From an uncultured Porphyromonadaceae bacterium (GTDB lineage: Bacteria; Bacteroidota; Bacteroidia; Bacteroidales; CAMTPD01), in assembly GCA_947074265.1 (NCBI GenBank), contig CAMTPD010000167.1, positions 1 to 5,181 on the forward strand: a stretch of 5,181 nt of DNA, given 5' to 3'. Under the pieces are notes generated by a model. The model was not told where the DNA came from. It was given only the letters and a program-made list of their open reading frames with translations, and ran no database searches. How positions within the stretch are numbered: the stretch's first letter is position 1; each line of letters begins with the position of its first letter. Below, piece by piece: positions 1 to 5,181 of this stretch. A program made the translations under genes and the position numbers.

Positions 1-49
1 ATCTACACCAGGACGTACACTCTTTCCCTACACGACGCTCTTCCGATCT
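1..49 (+). other. Illumina adapter contamination (P5 tail, i5 index, Read 1 primer site)
   Basis: This is synthetic library sequence, not genome. Bases 1-8 (ATCTACAC) are the 3' tail of the P5 flow-cell oligo. Bases 9-16 (CAGGACGT) sit in the i5 index slot and match, from memory, TruSeq HT index D507. Bases 17-49 are the complete 33-nt Read 1 primer site, ending in GCTCTTCCGATCT. The three parts are in the correct order with no mismatch that I can see. Genomic sequence begins at about base 50. Nothing in this stretch should be annotated or used in homology searches. Confidence 0.98.
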
Positions 50-80
50 TATCAGCATGTTTATTAACAAGCATTTAGTT

Positions 81-88
81 TATATTTG
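81..88 (+). promoter_or_regulatory. Bacteroidetes-type -7 promoter box (TATATTTG) for the aldolase-like gene
   Basis: TATATTTG is an exact match to the Bacteroidetes primary-sigma -7 consensus TAnnTTTG. It lies 17 nt before the ATG at 106, which implies a transcript start in the mid 90s and a leader of roughly 10 nt. No good -33 TTTG is visible; the stretch 19-21 nt upstream (about 56-60) holds only CATG/ATGT. That stretch is close to the adapter junction at 49/50. The box overlaps the GTG at 88, which argues against that GTG being a start codon. Confidence 0.55.
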
Positions 89-105
89 TGGCAAATAGAA
101 ATTAT

Positions 106-1131
106 ATGAGAAGTTTTGCAAGCGATAATAACTCAGGTGTACATCCTGATATTATGCAAGCTATATTCAATGCTAATACCAACCATGCGATCGGGTATGG
201 GGACGACTGCTGGACTACCAAGGCGGTAGAGGTTATCAAACAACAATTCGGAGAATCTGCATCTCCTTTTTTTGTTTTTAACGGAACTGGTGCTAACTGT
301 GTCGCACTACAAGCTGCAACGCGTTCGTTTAACAGTATTATTACTGCAACGGGCGGACATATTGAGGTGGATGAGTGCGGTGCTCCGACTAAAATGACCG
401 GTTGTCATATTATTTCAATTCCTACAACAGACGGGAAACTAACGCCAGAGTTAATCACTCCTAAACTTGTTGGTTTCGGAGAGTGTAATCACTCGCAGCC
501 AAGGGTGGTTTACATCTCGCAATCTACAGAGGTAGGTACGGTTTATACACCTGAAGAGATCAGAGCAATTGCTGATTTGATTCATGGTTATGGTATGTAT
601 CTGCATATGGATGGTGCGCGCTTGGCCAATGCTTGTGCTACACTTGGTTGCAGTATGAAGGACTGTACGGTTGATGCCGGAGTGGATATCCTGAGCTTGG
701 GCGGTACGAAGAATGGTATGATGATGGGTGAAGTTGTTATAGCTTTTAAACCAGAACTTGCGGTTGATTTAGCATTTATTAGAAAGCAATCTGCTCAATT
801 AGCGTCGAAAATGCGTTATCTTACAGCTCAATTTGAAGCTTACTTTGATAACGCACTGTGGCTTGCAAATGCAACTCGAGCTAATAAACAGGCTTTGAGA
901 CTTAAAGAGGCTCTTTCTGAGTTTGAAGATTTCTCTTTTGAATATCCGGTACAAGCTAATGCATTGTTTGTTTCGATGCCGGAATACATTATAGAAAAGC
1001 TTAGAGAACACTTCTTCTTTTATACATGGGATGAAGCACGTAATGTGGTGCGCTTTGTATGTTCATGGGATACAACTGATGAAGATATAGAGGCGTTTAT
1101 TGAAATTGTAAAACAAAACGTAACACAATAA
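106..1131 (+). CDS. Low-specificity L-threonine aldolase family protein (PLP-dependent, fold type I)
   Basis: This 341-residue protein belongs to the threonine aldolase/beta-eliminating lyase group of cytoplasmic PLP enzymes. Family members usually cleave L-threonine or L-allo-threonine to glycine and acetaldehyde. Visible landmarks are the N-terminal FASDNNSGVHP stretch, the phosphate-binding region FNGTGANCVAL (58-68), and His85 in GGHIEVDE, the likely equivalent of the His that stacks on PLP. HMDGAR (167-172) supplies Asp169 for the pyridine nitrogen and Arg172 for the substrate carboxylate, and GGTKNG (199-204) holds the Schiff-base Lys202. Length is normal for the family. I chose ATG 106 over the in-frame GTG at 88 because that GTG lies inside the promoter box and its six extra residues (MANRNY) look unlike family N-termini. 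There is no Shine-Dalgarno, as is usual in Bacteroidetes. The gene ends with tandem in-frame stops, TAA TAG. The family is clear; true aldolase activity versus another beta-elimination is not settled by sequence. Confidence 0.88.
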   Translation: MRSFASDNNSGVHPDIMQAIFNANTNHAIGYGDDCWTTKAVEVIKQQFGESASPFFVFNGTGANCVALQAATRSFNSIITATGGHIEVDECGAPTKMTGCHIISIPTTDGKLTPELITPKLVGFGECNHSQPRVVYISQSTEVGTVYTPEEIRAIADLIHGYGMYLHMDGARLANACATLGCSMKDCTVDAGVDILSLGGTKNGMMMGEVVIAFKPELAVDLAFIRKQSAQLASKMRYLTAQFEAYFDNALWLANATRANKQALRLKEALSEFEDFSFEYPVQANALFVSMPEYIIEKLREHFFFYTWDEARNVVRFVCSWDTTDEDIEAFIEIVKQNVTQ

Positions 1132-1174
1132 TAGAGTAAAGACTTGAAGGAATCGGTGTAGAGTATGTAAAATG

Positions 1175-1207
1175 AATCTTTTGAATGAATAATGAAATCT
1201 TTTGAAT
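1175..1207. repeat. Direct repeat of AATCTTTTGAAT, two copies 21 bp apart
   Basis: AATCTTTTGAAT occurs exactly at 1175-1186 and again at 1196-1207. The similarity extends weakly outward, with AATGA before and TGA after each copy. The 21-bp period is close to two helical turns, so both copies would face the same side of the DNA. They lie just upstream of the best promoter candidate for the mannosidase gene, where an activator site would be expected. A regulator-binding role is inference, since the motif matches no known operator that I recognise and short AT-rich repeats can arise by chance. Confidence 0.5.
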
Positions 1208-1219
1208 TGATTGTTATCA

Positions 1220-1249
1220 TTTTATGATGTTCTACTGATTGTATCTTAG
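1220..1249 (+). promoter_or_regulatory. Candidate promoter for the GH92 gene
   Basis: TATCTTAG at 1242-1249 matches five of the six fixed positions of the Bacteroidetes -7 box TAnnTTTG. A T-run at 1220-1223 lies 18 nt upstream in the place of the -33 TTTG, but lacks the G and is slightly closer than the usual 19-21 nt. Transcription would start near 1254-1258 and give a leader of about 125 nt. It is the best match in the 1132-1380 interval, but a weak one. Confidence 0.3.
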
Positions 1250-1250
1250 G

Positions 1251-1311
1251 GGTCGGAAAAACACTGAGTTGTCTCAGGTTGGTTTCTGAGTTTTCTGACC
1301 GGAAAAACACT
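1251..1311 (+). promoter_or_regulatory. Structured leader region upstream of the GH92 gene
   Basis: Several short complementary and repeated segments are packed here. GGTCGGAAAA (1251-1260) can pair with TTTTCTGACC (1291-1300) through ten pairs including one G-T. Inside that, CTCAG (1273-1277) can pair with CTGAG on its left (1264-1268) or with a second CTGAG on its right (1286-1290), but not both. CGGAAAAACACT occurs exactly at 1254-1265 and again at 1300-1311, so TTTTC can also pair with the second GGAAAA. These mutually exclusive stems could form a regulated mRNA leader or an operator. I recognise no riboswitch class. There is no U-tract, so it does not look like a terminator for the preceding gene. 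Confidence 0.35.
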
Positions 1312-1380
1312 AAGATGAAGTTAAAACCCGGATGAAAATAAAGAAACCCAATAGAATAATTAAATCGACGAGTAAAAAGT

Positions 1381-3675
1381 ATGAAGATTAAAATGAACAA
1401 AGTGTTTGCGGTACTAGCTATGGCATTGGCTAGTGTCGGGATAGCAAAAGCTGCTAACGGCTTTGATCCTGTAGACTACGTGAACCCACTGGTTGGAACT
1501 CAATCGACTTTCGAGCTTTCGACAGGTAACACGTATCCTGCAATTGCCCGCCCTTGGGGTATGAATTTCTGGATGCCGCAAACAGGAAAGATGGGCGATG
1601 GTTGGGCGTATATGTATACTGCCAACAAGATCAGAGGTTTTAAACAAACACATCAGCCAAGTCCTTGGATTAATGATTACGGTCAGTTTTCAATCATGCC
1701 GGTAACAACTGGTCCTGAGTTTGACCAAGACAAGAGAGCTAGCTGGTTTTCTCACAAAACAGAGGTTGCAAAACCATATTATTATAAAGTATATCTTGCC
1801 GACCATGATGTAGTAACAGAGATGACTACAACGGATCGTGCGGCAATGTTTCGTTTTACATTCCCTGAAGCAAAAGAATCTTTTGTTGTATTAGATGCTT
1901 TCGATATGGGGTCGTTTGTAAAGATTATCCCGGAAGAAAACAAAATTGTTGGTTACTCTACAAAGAATAGCGGTGGTGTACCTGCAAACTTCAAAAACTA
2001 CTTCGTAATTACATTTGATAAGCCAATTGAATTAACGTATACATTTGGTGATTCAATCTTGAATAATGACTTGGAGCGCAAAGCAAACCACGTAGGTGCG
2101 GTTGTTGGCTTTAAGACAAAACGTGGCGAATTAGTACACGCTAAAGTGGCTTCGTCATTTATCAGCATTGATCAAGCTGAACTAAACTTGAAAGAACTTG
2201 GTAACAACTCGTTTGATCAGTTGGTTGCTGCAAGTAAAGATGAATGGAACAAAACATTGGGCCGCATTGAAGTTGAAGGTGGAACAGTGGATCAATTCAG
2301 AACATTCTACACAACAATGTATCGCTCTTTGCTATTCCCTCGTAAATTTTATGAGTACGATGCAAAAGGAGATGTAGTACACTATAGCCCTTACAATGGT
2401 GAAGTATTGCCAGGTTATATGTTTACTGATACTGGTTTCTGGGATACATTCCGTGCGTTATTCCCATTCTTGAATTTGATGTATCCAAGCGTTAATAAAG
2501 AAATTCAAGAAGGCTTGATCAACGCATACAAAGAAAGTGGATTCTTCCCTGAATGGGCGAGTCCGGGTCATAGAGGTTGTATGGTTGGTAACAACTCGGC
2601 TTCTATCCTTGCAGATGCATACTTGAAAGGTGTGAAAGTGGATGATGTGAAAACAATGTATGAAGGCATGATTCACGGAACAAACAATGTACACCCAGAG
2701 GTAAGCTCAACAGGTCGTCTTGGCCATGAGTATTACAACAAGTTGGGTTACATTCCTTCAGATGTAAACATTCATGAGAATGCGGCTCGTACATTGGAGT
2801 ATGCATACAACGACTGGTGTATCTATCAGCTTGCAAAAGAGTTGAAGCGTCCTAAAAAAGAAATTGAGCTTTATAAGAAACGTGCTTATAACTATAAGAA
2901 CCTATTCAATAAAGATTTCAACTTGATGAGCGGACGTAAGTCTGACGGAACATTTGATCCGAACTTCTCTCCATTGAAATGGGGTGGTGACTTTACTGAA
3001 GGTAATAGCTGGCATTATAGCTGGTCTGTATTCCACGACCCGGCAGGTCTTATCGAGTTGATGGGCGGACGTAAGATGTTTGTTCAAATGCTAGACTCTG
3101 TGTTTGGTGTTCCTCCTCACTTTGATGATAGCTATTATGGTTTTGTTATTCACGAAATTCGTGAAATGCAAATCATGAACATGGGTAACTATGCGCACGG
3201 TAACCAGCCAATCCAACACATGATTTACTTGTACAATTATGCAGGTGAACCTTGGAAAGCTCAATATTGGGTGCGTGAGGTTATGAACAAAATGTACAAC
3301 GCAAATCCTGATGGTTACTGCGGTGACGAAGATAACGGTCAAACTTCAGCATGGTATGTATTCTCTGCTCTTGGTTTCTACCCTGTAACTCCGGGTTCTG
3401 ATCAATATGTAATGGGTGCTCCTTTGTTTAAGAAAGCAACAATTACATTGGAGAACGGAAATAAGATTATTATCAATGCTCCAAATAACAGTGATAAGAA
3501 TCGTTACGTAAACCGTGTAACTGTGAACGGTAAAGAATACTCTAAAACGTATTACGGTCACTTCGACTTGATGAAAGGTGCTGTTATTGATATTGATATG
3601 ACAGATACGCCTAACAAAACACGTGGTATCAAGCCAGAAGACGCTCCTTATTCATTCTCTGTGAATGAGAAGTAA
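1381..3675 (+). CDS. Secreted GH92 alpha-mannosidase, probably alpha-1,2-acting
   Basis: Glycoside hydrolase family 92 enzymes are Ca2+-dependent, inverting exo-alpha-mannosidases that release mannose from glycans. This 764-residue protein has a signal peptide (residues 1-24, hydrophobic VFAVLAMALASVG, cleavage after AKA). No lipobox cysteine follows, so it is probably periplasmic or secreted. The N-terminal beta-sandwich (about 28-290) opens with the family motif VNPLVGT and GNTYPAIARPWGM. The (alpha/alpha)6 barrel (about 305-690) carries DTGFWDTFR (350-358), EGNSWHYSW (540-548) and GDEDNGQTSAWYVFSALGFYPV (648-669, given by its key residues Asp649 and Asp651). Compared from memory with Bacteroides BT3990 at a constant offset of seven, Glu540 is the general acid, Asp649/Asp651 are the base pair, and His591-Glu592 match the pair linked to alpha-1,2 specificity. 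Length is typical and the frame is intact. ATG 1381 is chosen; ATG 1393 would also leave a usable signal peptide. Neither has a Shine-Dalgarno. Family assignment is firm and linkage preference is inferred. Confidence 0.95.
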   Translation: MKIKMNKVFAVLAMALASVGIAKAANGFDPVDYVNPLVGTQSTFELSTGNTYPAIARPWGMNFWMPQTGKMGDGWAYMYTANKIRGFKQTHQPSPWINDYGQFSIMPVTTGPEFDQDKRASWFSHKTEVAKPYYYKVYLADHDVVTEMTTTDRAAMFRFTFPEAKESFVVLDAFDMGSFVKIIPEENKIVGYSTKNSGGVPANFKNYFVITFDKPIELTYTFGDSILNNDLERKANHVGAVVGFKTKRGELVHAKVASSFISIDQAELNLKELGNNSFDQLVAASKDEWNKTLGRIEVEGGTVDQFRTFYTTMYRSLLFPRKFYEYDAKGDVVHYSPYNGEVLPGYMFTDTGFWDTFRALFPFLNLMYPSVNKEIQEGLINAYKESGFFPEWASPGHRGCMVGNNSASILADAYLKGVKVDDVKTMYEGMIHGTNNVHPEVSSTGRLGHEYYNKLGYIPSDVNIHENAARTLEYAYNDWCIYQLAKELKRPKKEIELYKKRAYNYKNLFNKDFNLMSGRKSDGTFDPNFSPLKWGGDFTEGNSWHYSWSVFHDPAGLIELMGGRKMFVQMLDSVFGVPPHFDDSYYGFVIHEIREMQIMNMGNYAHGNQPIQHMIYLYNYAGEPWKAQYWVREVMNKMYNANPDGYCGDEDNGQTSAWYVFSALGFYPVTPGSDQYVMGAPLFKKATITLENGNKIIINAPNNSDKNRYVNRVTVNGKEYSKTYYGHFDLMKGAVIDIDMTDTPNKTRGIKPEDAPYSFSVNEK

Positions 3676-3701
3676 TCTTTTTGACTACATAATTTAAGAA
3701 A

Positions 3702-3740
3702 ACGGGCAAAGTTTTTACGAAAAGTATTAACTTTGCCCGT
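3702..3740 (+). terminator. Hairpin with T-rich tail between the GH92 and MFS genes (intrinsic terminator)
   Basis: ACGGGCAAAGTT (3702-3713) and AACTTTGCCCGT (3729-3740) are perfect 12-bp inverted repeats around a 15-nt loop, followed by CTTTATTT. It starts 26 nt after the mannosidase stop codon and ends 15 nt before the transporter start. The tail is T-rich but interrupted, so termination may be partial. On the minus strand the stem is followed by TTTTCTT, so it could work in both directions, although no minus-strand gene reads into it. It probably reduces or ends mannosidase transcription before the transporter gene. Confidence 0.65.
3728..3735 (+). promoter_or_regulatory. Candidate -7 promoter box (TAACTTTG) for the MFS gene
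   Basis: TAACTTTG matches TAnnTTTG exactly and ends 20 nt before the transporter ATG, close to the 17-nt gap at the aldolase-like gene. Both genes also share TAGAAATTAT immediately before or overlapping the start codon (96-105 and 3748-3757). Against it, no TTTG lies 19-21 nt upstream, and the box is within the 3' arm of the terminator hairpin, whose sequence alone could explain the match. Confidence 0.3.
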
Positions 3741-3755
3741 CTTTATTTAGAAATT

Positions 3756-4910
3756 ATGAAAAACAAAAAATTATTTCTAGCGTTCATACCCTTAATGATG
3801 ACTTTCTTTACAATGGGATTTGTCGACATTGTAGGTATTGCGACCAACTATATCAAGGTGGACTTTGGCTTATCGGATACAATTGCCAATCTTCTTCCTT
3901 TGACTGTGTTTTTATGGTTTCTAGTTCTTTCTATACCGGCTGCGGTTTTGATGAATCGTTTCGGTCGAAAAAACGTTGTGATTGCAAGTGTTGTGATAAC
4001 ATTTGCTTCCATGTTGATACCTATTTTTGATTATAGTTTATCACTTATGGTGATTGCATTCGGTTTGTTAGGCATTGGAAATGCCTTGATGCAAGTTTCA
4101 TTAAACCCTCTTCTCTCAAATATCTTACCAACTAATCGATTAGCTGCAAGTCTTACTTTAGGGCAATTCTTTAAGGGTTTAGCTTCTTTTGCTGCGCCCA
4201 TTGTTGCTGTTTGGGCAGCGACCTTCTTTGGTAGTTGGTTGATGATATTTCCCTTATTGGCTTTCATTACATTAATACCAACCGTTTGGTTATTATTTAC
4301 AGACATTGAAGAGTCTCTTGACGAGGGGCGAAATAATTCAATATTAGATAGTTTTCGTCTATTTGGCAATACAACGGTTTTGTTGTGTTTTATAGCGATA
4401 ATTATGCACGTTGGTACCGATGTTGGGATAAATACAACGGCACCTAAGCTGATGATGGAGCGTTTGGGGTTGTCACTCGAAAAGGCTAGTTTTGCAACAA
4501 GTTTTTATTTCTTGTCACGTACTATTGGTTGTTTGATTGGTTCTTTTGTTCTATCACACGTATCAGCACGCAAAGTATTCCTTGTTAGTGTCCTTTGTGT
4601 GTTAGGAGGGCTTGTGGGATTATGGATTTCAGGTTCTGGTGTGTTGCTTTTTGCATCATTGGTGTTGGTTGGATTAGGCAATTCAAATCTATTTGCAATT
4701 ATATTCTCAGAAGCATTAAATGAAGAATCGGAACGTCGAAATGAAGTTTCGGGATTGATGATAATGGGGCTAACAGGCGGAGCAATCTTTCCAATGTTGA
4801 TGGGGATAGCATCAGACGCAACAGATAGTCAGGCCGGTGCTATCGGAGTATTATTTATCTGTGCAGCGTATTTATTACTGTTGACGCCACGTATTCGTAA
4901 GCATTTATAA
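3756..4910 (+). CDS. MFS sugar transporter, FucP-like (fucose:H+ symporter type)
   Basis: This 384-residue inner-membrane protein has the 12-helix layout of the major facilitator superfamily, with helices near residues 7-30, 45-66, 74-92, 96-118, 136-158, 160-182, 205-225, 245-267, 272-291, 295-315, 332-352 and 360-376. The loop after helix 2 reads MNRFGRKN (66-73), a form of MFS motif A. The first-helix region GFVDIVGIATNYIKVDFGLSD resembles the FucP/GluP branch, with its conserved LSD before helix 2. A polar segment (183-204, TDIEESLDEGRNN) separates the two six-helix halves. Members of this branch take up sugars such as fucose, glucose, galactose, mannose or N-acetylglucosamine with protons. 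The substrate cannot be read here; mannose is suggested only by the mannosidase 80 bp upstream. The gene may be partly cotranscribed with it or have its own promoter. It is intact, and its start has no Shine-Dalgarno. It appears richer in A/T-ending codons than the mannosidase gene. Confidence 0.88.
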   Translation: MKNKKLFLAFIPLMMTFFTMGFVDIVGIATNYIKVDFGLSDTIANLLPLTVFLWFLVLSIPAAVLMNRFGRKNVVIASVVITFASMLIPIFDYSLSLMVIAFGLLGIGNALMQVSLNPLLSNILPTNRLAASLTLGQFFKGLASFAAPIVAVWAATFFGSWLMIFPLLAFITLIPTVWLLFTDIEESLDEGRNNSILDSFRLFGNTTVLLCFIAIIMHVGTDVGINTTAPKLMMERLGLSLEKASFATSFYFLSRTIGCLIGSFVLSHVSARKVFLVSVLCVLGGLVGLWISGSGVLLFASLVLVGLGNSNLFAIIFSEALNEESERRNEVSGLMIMGLTGGAIFPMLMGIASDATDSQAGAIGVLFICAAYLLLLTPRIRKHL

Positions 4911-4932
4911 TTAAGAAAGAAATATTCGAAAG

Positions 4933-4979
4933 AAGCCTTTGTGAGGTTGATTAATAATCAGCAGCGCAAAGGCTTTTTT
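4933..4979 (+). terminator. Intrinsic terminator of the MFS gene
   Basis: AAGCCTTTGTG (4933-4943) pairs with CGCAAAGGCTT (4965-4975) through eleven pairs including one G-T, followed by a run of six T (4974-4979). The stem continues past a symmetric AG/AG internal loop into a second helix, GTTGATT (4946-4952) with AATCAGC (4956-4962), capped by AAT. It lies 22 nt after the transporter stop codon. The minus-strand side lacks a clean T-run, so it works mainly for the plus strand. Confidence 0.9.
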
Positions 4980-5098
4980 GCGTATAATGGTTGATGGATA
5001 AAGTAGGAAGTAAAAGATTGATGTATTTAAAAGAAGAGGTGGTGTTTGTTGCTAGGAGTGTGTGCGTATACCGTTGATTGTCGGTTAAATAAGGGTAT

Positions 5099-5131
5099 AA
5101 AAAAAGAGAGTATTCTTCAGAATACTCTCTT
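5099..5131 (-). terminator. Intrinsic terminator of the tRNA-fMet transcript
   Basis: On the minus strand, AAGAGAGTATTC (5131-5120) and its perfect complement (5115-5104) form a 12-bp stem with a 4-nt loop. The last A-T pairs of the stem run into a seven-T tract (5105-5099). It starts five bases past the tRNA 3' end. It faces the transporter terminator, so the two transcripts converge across about 120 bp (4980-5098) in which I see no gene or clear signal. Confidence 0.85.
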
Positions 5132-5136
5132 GATAG

Positions 5137-5181
5137 TTGCGGAGGCCAGACTCGAACTGACGACCTTTGGGTTATGAGCCC
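5137..5181 (-). tRNA. Initiator tRNA-fMet (CAU), 5' part cut by the window end
   Basis: The minus strand shows the 3' part of a tRNA: anticodon loop CTCATAA (5178-5172) with anticodon CAT at 5176-5174, 3' anticodon strand CCCAA (5171-5167), variable loop AGGTC, T stem GTCAG/CTGGC around the loop TTCGAGT (5156-5150), acceptor strand CTCCGCA (5144-5138) and discriminator A (5137). Two features mark it as initiator rather than elongator Met or CAU-Ile: the GGG/CCC pairs next to the anticodon loop, and an A at position 72, which in bacterial initiators leaves the first acceptor pair unpaired. Position 1 lies outside the window, so the mismatch itself cannot be seen. CCA is not encoded; CTA follows, so the tail would be added after transcription. 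The D arm, 5' acceptor strand and the first two bases of the anticodon stem are missing. Confidence 0.93.

Noticed and set aside
88..105. GTG-initiated N-terminal extension of the aldolase-like protein
   Set aside because: The GTG overlaps a perfect -7 promoter box, and the extra residues do not fit the family N-terminus.
1196..1216. AATC and GATT near 1196-1212 as a terminator for the aldolase-like gene
   Set aside because: The stem is only four base pairs with no GC-rich core and no following T-run. I see no clear terminator for that gene.
1020..1400. Minus-strand open frame of 126 codons spanning the intergenic region
   Set aside because: It overlaps both flanking genes, and its residues are a low-complexity Phe/Ile/Ser mix of the kind AT-rich antisense gives. 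No family is recognisable.
4031..4369. Minus-strand open frame of 112 codons inside the MFS gene
   Set aside because: It lies fully antisense to a well-supported membrane protein gene, with no recognisable domain or promoter.
4980..5098. Possible small gene or small RNA between the two facing terminators
   Set aside because: No sizeable open frame and no convincing promoter or folded element of its own on either strand.
5066..5099. Inverted repeat TATACC and GGTATA in the convergent intergenic region
   Set aside because: Six AT-rich pairs around a loop of over 20 nt, overlapping the tail of the tRNA terminator. This is likely chance.
5137..5181. Elongator tRNA-Met or CAU-anticodon tRNA-Ile
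   Set aside because: The GGG/CCC pairs beside the anticodon loop and the A at position 72 are initiator features.

Overview
The window looks like a small AT-rich contig from a member of the Bacteroidetes, most likely a gut-type Bacteroidales. Three things point there: a GH92 alpha-mannosidase with a signal peptide, a FucP-like MFS sugar transporter of a kind I associate with Bacteroides, and TAnnTTTG-type promoter boxes with no Shine-Dalgarno sequences before the start codons. I cannot name the genus.

Layout. Positions 1-49 are not biological: they match the Illumina P5/i5/Read 1 adapter, so genomic sequence starts at about base 50. A promoter box at 81-88 drives a threonine-aldolase-family PLP enzyme (106-1131, +). 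A 249-bp intergenic region follows (1132-1380), with a 21-bp-spaced direct repeat, a weak promoter candidate and a leader that can fold in alternative ways. The secreted GH92 alpha-mannosidase comes next (1381-3675, +). A 12-bp perfect hairpin (3702-3740) separates it from the MFS transporter (3756-4910, +), which ends in a strong intrinsic terminator (4933-4979). After about 120 bp with no visible feature, a second intrinsic terminator (5099-5131, read on the minus strand) closes a convergent tRNA gene. That gene is an initiator tRNA-fMet(CAU), cut by the right end of the window (5137-5181, -).

How the genes may work together. The mannosidase would release mannose from alpha-mannosides outside the cytoplasm, and the adjacent transporter could take the freed sugar across the inner membrane. 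The pairing is inferred from adjacency; the transporter's substrate cannot be read from sequence. The aldolase-like gene is probably an unrelated amino-acid metabolism neighbour with its own promoter. No SusC/SusD pair, regulator gene, mobile element or CRISPR array is visible. I do not see a previously undescribed system. The most solid unexpected observation is the adapter, and the most interesting biological one is the repeat and leader architecture before the mannosidase gene.
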